DNA of 64,000 nt from Symsagittifera roscoffensis (taxonomy: Eukaryota; Xenacoelomorpha; Acoela; Convolutidae). Of the stretch, positions 34,660 to 45,700 are shown piece by piece (positions within the stretch are counted from its first letter, which is position 1; every line of letters starts with the position of its first letter). The DNA lies in the NCBI RefSeq assembly GCF_963678635.1, contig NC_087065.1:19295623-19359622 (forward strand). Reading direction: 5' to 3'. The notes under the pieces are model-generated. The model saw only the letters and a program-made list of their open reading frames with translations. It made no database searches and had not been told where the DNA came from. Made by a program: the position numbers and the translations under genes.

Positions 34660-35669
34660 GTGCAGTGTTTCTATCCGCCTGCAATTACAAGTACAGAGGA
34701 GAGTGCGACCACAAAGGGATCTACGCTCTACTCTGAGCGAGCTTCGTCGACCATGCAGACCATCACAGAGACCCAGTCTTCATCCCCGTCTGCTTCTTCA
34801 GCTGTTTCTGCTGCTCATAATTGTAAGAAACAACGCAGACCCTACCCGACAGATAGAGATTCGAGCAGCTCATTGGGTAAATTCTTTTCGCAAGCTCAGA
34901 ATGAGTTTTTTTGTTCAAAAACATGTTTTAAATATATGTTTTGCAAATTTTAATAAACTCAATTTTATTGTAAGAAAGGTATAAGCATTATGGTCGGCGG
35001 AAAAAAGGTTTCATAATATAAAACCAAAGGGGGACCCTTTGGTTGGTGAGGCTTCGAAGCCCTGAGGGGGGAGCGTCCGCCCCCGCTACCCCTTTAAATC
35101 CGCCCCTGCTGCGAATGGTTTGACTTTTTTCTTCAAATTTCAAAGTAAACCCGGGTTGACCTCGATAAATGCTTATCAAACAGTTATTGCATATTTCAGT
35201 GCATGGAAAATTGCTTTTTATAGAGGTTTCATGCAACTTTCTGCAAATATGGAATTGTGTGAAGTTGTATGATAATCAATTAATAATATATGAAAATTGA
35301 TCAACGTTTTTGGTAAACCCGGTAATGCTTGTACATGTCTCCTTCTCTCTTTAAAAAGTTTTGCGGCGTAGTTTATGTGCACTTTTTAAAATCTTCAGGA
35401 GTTTCCTTTTCTTCTAAAGTAGCTCTTCTCACCCACGGTGCTCTTTTTCAGTCTACCCGAAAACTGAAATCATTAAGCAAGAATTAAGAAAGGTGATGCG
35501 GCACAGACACCTCGACAACAACACTGGATCGAAGAGCAAAGACAACATACATCGCAACTCCTCCTTCTCTCTCCACAGCTTCGTGTCCGAAGCCAGTCCG
35601 AACAGTTCCTTCAAGTCTACGACGTTCAGAGACTCCCCCAATTTGTCTTCCATTTTTGGGGCGCAGTGA
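34660..35669 (+). CDS. Unrecognised serine-rich protein, C-terminal exons
   Basis: Two exons read as the end of a protein gene: 34660 (or 34666)-34876 and 35452-35669, joined in phase 1 across a GTAAAT..TTTTTCAG intron. No start codon is present in the first, so at least one upstream exon is missing or unrecognised. The joined about 144 residues are Ser/Thr-rich (SSSPSASSAVSAAHNCKKQR), then basic and helical around KTEIIKQELRKVMRHRHL, then again Ser-rich, ending DSPNLSSIFGAQ. Codon choice and GC content stand out from the A+T-rich surroundings, and the splice sites are good, which is why I accept it. Two acceptor AGs, six bases apart (34658-34659 and 34664-34665), are both in frame, so alternative acceptor use could add or omit VQ. 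A family A MITE fragment sits in the intron. I do not recognise the family; it is likely an intrinsically disordered nuclear or cytoplasmic protein (inference). Confidence 0.6.
34991..35108 (+). mobile_element. MITE family A, truncated copy in an intron
   Basis: This keeps only the last 118 or so bases of the family: GGGGGACCCTTTGG, GAAGCCCTGAGGGGGGAGCG, then the terminal CTTTAAATCCGCCCCTG. The left part is missing. It lies within the intron between 34876 and 35452 of the serine-rich protein gene, in the same orientation as the gene. Confidence 0.75.
35147..35210 (+). repeat. Fragment of the CCCGGGTTGAC element
   Basis: AACCCGGGTTGAC, followed closely by AAATGCTTATCA, repeats the left edge of the element at 55472. 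Only the first 60 or so bases are recognisable. Confidence 0.55.
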
Positions 35670-38280
35670 TCGCGGAAACTAAATTTAGAGAAGAAAACTA
35701 AACTAAGAAACTTTAATTTAAACATAATTTTAAACTGATACTGAATTGAAACTCTCAAGAGTTTGCATTTAAGCATGGATGAATGGATCACGTAGAGAGG
35801 ATCACACCAAAACTAATTCTCTCCAAATTAAGTCTCGAGCAATTCAATTATGGCTGAAAACTTTCTAATATTGTTTTCTGAGCTTTCCTCAAACGCCAAG
35901 AAAGGCCATAAAAAATACTCCAGCGCTGTTGGCTATTTTTGCTGACTTCAGCTTTTTTGGAATTTTTTGACCAAAAACTGCAAACGCTTCTTATTAAAAA
36001 TTCACAATTAATTGGCAAAAAGAAATCTAGAATTTTTTTAAGAGTCCATGATGGTAACAAAGAATCTTATATAGGTCTTAGAGATTTTTTTGTGTTTCTT
36101 AAGGAAAAATCTTTAAATGATCTAAAAGTTACAGACATGCATTCATACATATTATTGTAATTAAGAATGCACAAATTATATATGAACTTTGTGAATTCAA
36201 ATTGAACTCATCGGCAGAAATATTGGTTAACTACGATCTTCAAACACAAATGTAGAAATAGCGCAAAAATTTCTAACGATTTTTTGTCTCGAATGTGGAA
36301 TTTATTTTTTAGACTTCTCAGCAAAATAAAAAATTTATTCATTTGTCAAAATTTTTCATGTTCAGTTAGTTTGATCAAAAATTTATAGCATAGCTAAATT
36401 TGTTTCCACGAAACTGTTGAATTTTGTAATAAATGCCAAAAGAGCCACGACTGAAAGGGTGTGCGTTGGCTGTGCTTCAAAAATTGATGATATCTTTTGT
36501 TGATATCTCAAAGCATCAATGTAATAGTTGTTGCTCATAGTTTCCCAGCATAGTAATTCAATTCAATGCCGAAAACGACTTTTTGCGGGCAACATTTCTC
36601 GCTCCGTTAAACTGAAATTCAGGATTTATTTTTTCTTCTTATACCTCAGACATCAGACAAAAAGTCAGACGAGGTTGAATGGTGTATCATAAAAAAGCTT
36701 TTTAAGTCGTTTCAAATGAAATATTTAAATTTTATTTTCAACTATTTTAGTTGGCAGTCAAAATTTATTTGGCAGTCAAAAACGATGTTCATTTGACATT
36801 CAAATAATTTACCTGGAATATTTGCCTAGAATGAACTTTCATTGTTACATGCCAAAATTTTTATAGACAATTTTTCGCAGTTTTTTTATTTTTTGACTTT
36901 TATGTTTTTTTTCAATGTTTTTGTGTTAGCTCCGTTCCGCGAAGCCCGTGAATACATGTGTTCCAATAAAGTGGCCAATTTTACGTCTTTTTAACCTTGA
37001 GCTGTTTAAGTAAGTTTGAAGATGATATTTTTGGTTCAAATTGCAATATGAGAATCAGGTAATCAGAATCAAATATTTCACATGAAGCGCTAAGCGGGAT
37101 GTAAAAGTTAATCTTTGTCTGTTTAGGGTTGAGGGCTCTTTTTTCACTTTCTTCCCACTTTTCATACCGTTTCTGTTTGAAAAATATTTTTTATGCAATT
37201 TTGGCTGAATACGTGATGTTACGATGTAAAGTACAACAAAAAAATCTGTTCACAAAAGTTAGCTGATTCAACATGCAAGATTTCATTGCATTATAACAAT
37301 ATAAAATTAATTCTTACACTAAGTCAACATTCACATTGAATTCCAGCCAAAAATTTATCAAGAACAAGAGCAAGTAATCACATCTATTTTCAATAAAATT
37401 ATCAATTTTTGGTATGAAAAGCATAGCAATATGTTCCGGGTCTGATAATGCCAGATTTCTTCATCTGCACTAAATTTTGCCTCGAAGTAAACTCTTTCTT
37501 GAATTAGCAAAACAAAAAAAAACATTCTTGCGATGTGTAACATTATCAGCAAGAAAACTGATTAATTTTGTGTTAAAGCCCTACTAAACTCTGCTGCTGT
37601 TTCTTTCTTTTTAAGTGCAGTCAATCAAATTAGGCATTTCCAGATCTAGATTGAGTTGATAACCTTTTGACACCAGTTACCAATTTCTGCTAGTTTCATA
37701 GAAGTTAGCTCTGCTCGTTTGCTCTCAGTCTATTAAGAAAAAGTGTCAAAAATCGAAATACATGTTGTCAAAATGAACATTGAAAAAAAGCCGTTTAGAG
37801 AACAAAGGTTCCTGATTTGCGTTTACTTTTGACCACTAATGTAAAACTTAAATGTTTTACTAATGAACAAAGTTGACCGCAAACTCATTTTTTAACGCTC
37901 AGAAACACTAAATCTTAATGAATTTTTTGAGAAAATTGACTAAGCATTTCAACACAAGTTATAAATTGACGTCATACAAATGGTTTTATCTACCCTGATT
38001 AAATTATCGATTATTGTTTATATGCACTAAACATTCTTTTTGGCTCTGAAAAAGCCAGTTTTTACCATTGTAATATATTTTTTTTACCACAGCTGAGTTT
38101 TTTTTACCAGGCCCGGAAAAAACTGGTTGAATTTTATTTGCTCGAGATTGATGTAAAACGTTTGTTGGAGTTCTAAAAATGCATTGTCCAACCAAAATGG
38201 TTCTTGAATTTAGGCGTTTTTGAGAGTAGAAACTTAAAATTGCGATTAATTTTGTCCACTAGTGTAGAACTAAACTAGAG
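35670..38280. other. Intergenic, no gene seen
   Basis: A+T-rich; no exon supported. At 37134-37350 a diverged family B MITE is visible (GGCTCTTTTTTCAC..., GAATACGTGATGTTACGATGTAAAG, AAATCTGTTCACAA), without a clear right end. Confidence 0.4.
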
Positions 38281-38482
38281 GGCTCTTTTTCCTTTTCCCC
38301 CACCTCACATGAGCATCAATTCTATGGTCTAACGAGTGATTTACAAGGTTAATTATGAAGACCAAATATGTTTGTCATGGCCTAATTTATTTGCATGTCA
38401 ATTTTCATTACAATCGGACAATGCGAACAGTAATTTCAATTATAAAAAGTTGCAGGTGGGGGGGGGGTGAGGAAAAAGAGCC
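38281..38482 (+). mobile_element. MITE family B, copy with exact target duplication
   Basis: A 202-bp element with terminal inverted repeats GGCTCTTTTTCCTTTTCCCC on the left and the inverse, GGAAAAAGAGCC, on the right. It is flanked on both sides by AACTAGAG (38273-38280 and 38483-38490), an exact 8-bp target duplication. A run of 12 G precedes the right end. No coding capacity. The 8-bp duplication fits hAT or P superfamilies; the ends alone do not decide. Confidence 0.9.
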
Positions 38483-38826
38483 AACTAGAGTTACGAGTTA
38501 TAATTTAAGTCACGGGGGGCTATAATTTATAATTTACTGGGGGGAGGGGGGCTATAATACGAACGAAAGACCCATTTGATTTACCGTAAACAACTTTTGT
38601 TTGCTCTGCGACGTCGTTCCTGAATTGGAAAATGCACGTGCTATACTTAGCGCAGCTAAGTCTCATTAAAAAGGGGAAAAATTTCAAAACGATGTGCGCA
38701 AATCACAAAAAGCTGGGTGTAATATTGGTAAGCAAGAACGTTAATCAGTTTATAAAATCAACTTTCTTTTCCCCAGCCTAAACTTAAATCAGTGTATAAT
38801 AGTTCAACCAGCGGTCTTCAATGTTT

Positions 38827-38965
38827 GGCTCTTTTACAGTTTCCCCCCTTTTCAAAATACCGAGTTTTATGTTTGTTTTATGTGTTATTACGGCTAATTG
38901 CGTGATGTTGCGCTGTAAATTATGAAGAACAAATCTTCACATTTCTCTTCTCCGTTTTAAAAGGT
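38827..38965 (+). mobile_element. MITE family B, partial copy
   Basis: It starts GGCTCTTTTACAGTTTCCCC and shares TTCAAAATACCGAGTTTTAT, GTTTTA.GTGTTATTACGGCT and GTGATGTT.CGCTGTAAA with the copy at 39341. The right end cannot be found. Another left end (GGCTCTTTTCTCTCCCC) stands alone at 39201. Confidence 0.6.
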
Positions 38966-39340
38966 GACGGTCCATTACCTATAAGTCTCACAGCGTTTTT
39001 TTTCTAGGTGAGCCATTACGTAAAGTTTGAGTAGTTTTTGAGTTTTTGCGCGCTAATCAGTGGTCGGTTCAAACCAATACAGGTCGGGCTGTGGCTGATA
39101 ACTATTTCTGTGCCTAGGATGTCCAAAATTTGGTTCCTAATTTTTCCAATTTTTTGTGTCGTTAAGTATTATTAATTAACTAAATTATGAACAGGTTTAT
39201 TTGGCTCTTTTCTCTCCCCAACAGTTTAAATTTTCTCAATATTCAAGGTTTTACTAAATTGACAACGTCAAATTAGTTTTAACTGAAATCCAAATGTGGG
39301 GAAGAAACAGCCATTTTTTTTGACCTTGCATCGTAACTTC

Positions 39341-39553
39341 GGCTCTTTTCCAGTTCCCCCTTTCAAAATACCGAGTTTTATTTTTGTTTTACGTGTTATT
39401 ACGGCTAAATGCGTGATGTTATGCTGTAAAGTATGAAGAACAAATCTGTTCACAATTGTCGATTTGTTCACCACGCCAAATTTCATTGCCTTATGACAAC
39501 GTTAATTAAGCTTTTCAAAATTGAATTTGAAAGGGGGGAACTGGAAAAGAGCC
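39341..39553 (+). mobile_element. MITE family B subfamily 2, exact target duplication
   Basis: A 213-bp element with ends GGCTCTTTTCCAGTTCCCCC and GGGGGGAACTGGAAAAGAGCC, a near-perfect inverted pair of about 20 bases. It is flanked by GTAACTTC at 39333-39340 and 39554-39561, an exact 8-bp duplication. The interior (TGCGTGATGTTATGC) differs from the 38281/40871 subfamily. It lies about 220 bases before the first visible prolyl hydroxylase exon. Confidence 0.9.
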
Positions 39554-39772
39554 GTAACTTCCCACATTTTACTACCGTAAATTCAATTGTATAGCCAAGC
39601 CATCATGGGTCGCTCTGGTTTTTACATATTTTGAAAACCAAATGCGAAAAGAAAAAAAAACGAACGAAGTGCAAAGCTCATGTATGTATGGATGAATTTT
39701 AAAAAATGTTTCAGCGGACCTATCCTTTTATATAATATTACTCCTGTGAAATGAACATTCAATGATTTTCAG

Positions 39773-42700
39773 GTCATCTTAACCTGTTTCTTGCCTACAG
39801 TAGAGCTCAGAGAAGCCGCTACCGCTATTGCCAGGCTTAAGGAAATCTTCAAGTTGGACTCACAAGTCGTCAGTCGGCTGGAAAACTTATCCCTTCAACT
39901 AGCCGACATTCAGAAGCAAATCGAACTATGGAGAAGCAAGAACCTTCAATCCCTCGCACAGATGTTGGGAATCGTTGTCGAAAACTCAGAAGACAACTTC
40001 AAACATCCGACGGATCAGATAGTAATAATCAAACGCTTCGTCGATAAATGGAAACCATTAAGATCTGCTCTCAATGTGGAAAAAGTGTGTGATTCGCTTA
40101 AGAATCTGGACGATGAGCTTTCGAGTCGTGGAGATTTGAAGGAAGCGATGACAGGGTTAACCCGCCTGGGACGGGCATATCGAATCCCAGCGAGAAACTT
40201 CTCAGAAGGAGTTATCCAACAATTTCAGTCCAGACTAAAATTCGACCATCCTGAAGATTTATTCCAGATGGGTGAGTTTTATCAATTTAGGAAATTATGT
40301 ATCAACCCCACCCCAGCCCAATGTATAGATATAGACTTTTGATGTCTTTCCCATTTTTTAGATTTATGAAAACCTATTTAAAATGAATTTGGATAAGTTT
40401 GTAGAAATATGTCAGCGTGAACAAGTGAATAGAGTTAAAAAAATGTTTTTGTTAAACTACCCTATAAACACTTTTTAGGGAACGTTCATTGTGATTTTAT
40501 GAGAGGAGTGGAAATCTGGAAAATAATTTCGGGTAAATTGTATAACGAGAGGAAGGGCTTTAATTTGATTGAGGGTTTATAACAGGAAAGAGCTAGAGGA
40601 GGAAAAATTTATGAGTGTATACGTTAAAAATTTCAATCATTTGTCGGTCGCGATACTGTGCAATCAGGTGTGATAGATTTCTTTAATATGAAATGGGGCC
40701 AGTTTTTGTATTTTGTTCTCGAACTCGATTTGATAAGAACACTATTTTCATGAGTGACTGCCCTCTTACGTAGGGAAGTAATTTTTGACAAGTTTGAAAA
40801 AAAACTTAAAAAATGGATTTTTGATATTTTTTTCAGTTTTCCACTCCCTCGTAAAGTTACAAAAAAATGTGGCTCTTTTTCCTTTTCCCCCCCAACTGCA
40901 AATTTTTATATTTGAAGTTACTGTTCACTTTGTTCGATTGTTATGAAAATTGACAAGCAGACTAATTAGGCCATGACAAACATATTTGGTCCTAATAATT
41001 TACCTTGTAAAACCACTCGTTAGACCATAAAATTCATGTTTAAGTGAGGTGGGGGGAAAAGGAAAAAGAGCCAAAAATGTTAAGGCACTTTTCCACTACC
41101 TCCACTAAAGTTACGTTGTCACAACGTAAGAAAATTTGCATAGTGAACAAAATAATTATTGTGAACACAATTGTTTTTCCTATTTTACGTCGTAACGTCA
41201 CGCATTCAGCCATAATAACACGGAAACCAACTAAAAAAGGAAATTTTAGAATGTGGGGGAGTGGAAAAGAGCTAAGATTGCTTTTGAATAGATCATGTAG
41301 AGTTTTGAAGGACCGAAATGTTGTAAGCTTCTCTTCAATTGTTCATACTGACACGTTGTATTTGCAGATAAGCGCATCAAAAGTCATCCTACCCGCAGTC
41401 ATAAGAAAAAGAGAAAATAATCGATTCTCTTACAATTATAATTGTATTTTTTATCAAAATTATAATTAATTAGAAGCGTCAAATTTAGATGTTAAGCGAT
41501 TTATAATTCGTCATGATAACATTTTTTGTGGCTTAATTATATTTTTTCCGAAAATCTCTTATAATCTGTTATAAAGATTGTAATCCTTGTTTCTGTCAAA
41601 AATCTCTAAAAATGATATGTCTTGTCACACTTTGGTTCATCTGAACACAAAGTTTTACAACAAAATAAAAATTCATAGAGATCCCTTCATATTAGTTAAA
41701 AGGTTCCCGTGGTAGGTGAAATGTCACTTTTGTAAGTAAGTCATGAAACTAAAGCAGTGTGCTAATATTTTATTTGTCAAAAAAATTCAGAATGTGCATC
41801 ATGAAACAAATATAATCAAGAAGAAATGAAAAAACAAAAAACGCTATTAATTTGAATTGATTGGAAAACTGTTAAAACAATTTTCCCATTTCCACATAAA
41901 CCAATGTCTAGAAAAAGAAAAGAAATATAGGCATTTCAGGTGCAATTTGGAAGACAAAATGTGCAAACAAAGTAAATTATGAACAGTTATAATCGATTAT
42001 AATGGATTTTTTCTGCAAAACAAATGAATTAAAAATTCGGATAAGAATAATCGATTATAATCGATTATAGTGTATTATATTTAATTATATTTGATTTCAA
42101 AAGAGAGATAAAAATCAATTATTAATTGATTAAAAACAATTTTTTCCTAATTTTTGTAAGACTGGTACTAAAATCATCTTATAACGGATTATTAACGCTC
42201 GAAACTGGATGCGGGTAATAGCCTTTTCTAAATCAAATTTCAAAAAGTTATCATATGGGAGTGTAAAAATGAGGAACGGCTCTTTTTCCTTTCCCCCACC
42301 TGCAAATTTTTTCCCCCAACTGCAAGTGAAATTTTGTTCACGTTATCTGAATGTTACAAAAATTCAAAAATTGGCATGCAAATTAAATAGAGTATGACAA
42401 ACGTATTTGGTCTTGATGGTTAACCTTGTAAGACCGCTCGTTACACCACGAAATTGATGCTTATGTGAGGTGGTGGTGGTGCGTGGGGGGGGGAGGGGAG
42501 AGGAAAAAGCCGCATGATCTTTAGGTTTTTTTTAAAACACCTATTTGATAAATGTAGTTACAAGGAAAACTACAAGGAAAATGTAGGAGTTGGCCCTTTT
42601 ACTCAATTTTAAAGATTTTGTTGAAATCTTTGAAAAAAAAGTTTTTCCTTAGATTGTTTAAAATAGATATCAACAAAAAGACCAGCTACTATTCTGTGTG

Positions 42701-45700
42701 CTTGTTGTTTCCCTTGTTTTTTTTACCTGCGTTCTATTTCTACAGCCTTCAAAAATTTCAATGGAAGGAATGTTTGTCCCGTTTTTGTTTAGTTCTTGTG
42801 TTCTCTTGTGTTTTCTCAAAACCTATTGCGCCATATCTAAGATTATACATTCAACTAATTGAAATTTCCCCGGGAATATTTTTACTTAAAGCGCTGGTCG
42901 GAAATTTTTAACACAAAAAAAACTAAAGCCATAGAAAATGTACAAAAAAGAATTGCCTTAGAAGACGTCCAATTTTGTTACTTTTCTCAGAAGCGAGCTT
43001 GTCAATTCTGAAAACCAACAATCAGTGAAACTTATCTGAAAAACAGAAAGTAGAAATACTTCTTGTATGAGCAGCTACTCCATGTATTTTGTACAAAAAC
43101 CTAAGTGATTTTTTTGTTTTCTTTTTAGTTTGCATCTAACTTGCAAAATTTAAGCAAAGTCAGAAATCGATTTGTTTTATTTGATATTAAGCAATCGCTT
43201 CAAACTGGTTTATCAATCTGCCGATTTTTTTCTGCGAAACAAATGAATTAAAAATTCGGATAAAAATAATCGATTATAATGTATTATATTTGATTATTTT
43301 TGATTTCAAAAAGAGAGATAAAAATCGATTATTAGTTGATTAAAAAGTCGATTGATTAATTGACAAAAAGTTAGGCTGATAACTTTTACATCAAAAAAAG
43401 AATCACTCAATTATTTATATCTCATACACTCAATTTCAACCGACTAAATTATTAGCATGATATGTTCTACCAAGTTCTAAGACAGAAACATTAGACTGCG
43501 CTGAGCCTGGAGGTTCACAGCCTTGATTCAGTGTCATAGCCTTGAGACTTCTGTGATACTTGGTAACAGAAGTGAGCGGACTGGCGTCAAATGAACTTCA
43601 AATAAGCACATGGTCATACTCAAAACCTCTACGGTCAATATTTTTGTTTCTATGATTGCGTAGAACACACGCGCACAGCTGTGCACAGCTGCGCACCATT
43701 CTTTCTCTTGCTCCACGTTTGATACGGTGCACTAGGTTGATTATACTTTCAATTAAAGCTTTTGAGAACGAGCGACGAGGGAATTATTCAGTTCCATTTT
43801 TGAATCAAAGTATAAACTATTTTTCATCTCCTACAAATTGGTTTCATTGTCTGACCAATTTACCTTGCCTAGAGATTGAACGCCTGATAGCCATCACATA
43901 TGAACTTGTGTACATGGATGGAGCCAATTCATTTTAAATTGCGCGGTCATTAAACAAGTAAATCGGAAACCCTAGTGTTTTCCGTAATATTGACGAATGG
44001 TTACATGAAACGTTCCGAGTAGTTAACAGCCAAATTCGAGAACGGAGGTTGGCGGTAACCTAAACGAGCTTCTGGAAAATTGGAAATCAAGGGAGCAACG
44101 GTTTTTGCTTTCATCTTTCTACTGGATACGCACTCTGTTTTAATAGATCTATTACATATGTTTAAACTTACATATTATGAAATAAATTCGGATTTGGGTG
44201 CGAGTTTTAAATCGTTGTCAGACTCCTACTGAAAAACAATTCAAAACCTGAAAATTACAAAAACTCAGATGTAGGGTCCAACTCTACACTTTGAACCGGA
44301 GGCATTGTCTCAATCATTTCTTAAGCTGGCAACTCAACCCAACCCTTAATTATATCTGCTTCAATTTGTTGTCCTGAACTGTCTTTTGCCAATTTTTCTC
44401 ATGGTACTAATTTTTCTCATGGTACAAAAAAAAATTTTTTAAGCAGGGGAAAGTTTTTCATCTCAAATTCATTGATGTTAATTCTCCTTACGGCTCAAAT
44501 TATAACATGTAGTTATTGATATTGATTGTGGGGAAAAACGGGGGAAACAACAAAAAACTACAAATTTTTGCTTTATCCAAAAATTCTGTTTTCAAAATTG
44601 CGAGACCTGTTGAATTGCAGAGGGAACCTTCACGTTTTGGCCCCGATACGAGCAATCTTCTATCGTAGAGCCTGAAAAATACTAATAGTGTGGGCTGTAA
44701 TTCAAAAAATAGTTCATCTTCGATTTTTTGTTAAGCTATGACCATTGCATTACGAATTTAGAAAATTGCCATTTTGGCTAACATGGAGTATAGAAAGCGC
44801 AGATTTTTTGAGTTTGCTTTTAACAAGAAGCGTAGGCAAGGAAATCAAACTGCTGAAAAATTATTTTTTTTTAACTGCTGAAAAATTATTTTTTTTTTAA
44901 AAAGGCCAGCTTTCTGATCCAAATAATCTAGTAATAAACGCAAAGTTCATCAGTTGATAGTTCAGGTCGGGTAAGATTTACATAACAAAAGTTGTTGTCA
45001 GCTTTAATGGAACATAATTTTATTATGTAAGTAGAACTTTGGAGCATTGGAACAGCAGCCGTCATGATACCTGATCTGTTATAATAAACTAAGCAAACAG
45101 AAAAGCTTAAAGAGACTTGCGGGCTTTAACCAGACACAGCAGCGGTTCCCCGTAAAGAGCCGAACAACAACTAACAGTCTTTTCCCAACTAACAGACATA
45201 AACGTCTTACTTTAGGTGTCGCGGCTCACGACCTACAGAGCTTTCAATTCTGTATTGATTACTTCAAACTATATGAGGAAAAATTCGTGTCGACCAAGGC
45301 TGAAGTCAACAAAAAAAACATATGCTACGACGAAAACTGTCCCAGTCTTCATGATGATAAACTGCTGGTTGACTTATATGACTATTGGTTTTATTGTGAA
45401 TACGAAATGGGAAATTACAGTGAAGCACTTCGCATAGTAAAAAAAGCGTTGGAGATAACAGGCAAAAATGACAGACTCGAGATTGGCGCTGAAATGATTT
45501 TGGAAAAAATTCAGCAATCAAAAAACGCATCTAAAAAAAATGGTATGCCAGTTGAAGAAACAGATTTATGCCGATTTGGTGCTTTTCCTGATTCCAAAAG
45601 ACGGCAAAAAATGAAAGGTTTCAAAGTTTGGTCTGCGTGTAAGTACTCCACAAACTGGAACCCATCATTGGCGATTCGCCCAATCAAATCCGAAGTGCTT

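Noticed and set aside
39268-39486. 72-codon minus-strand frame
   Set aside because: It lies inside and beside the family B MITE at 39341; similar text at 41084-41273 is also MITE. Not a gene.
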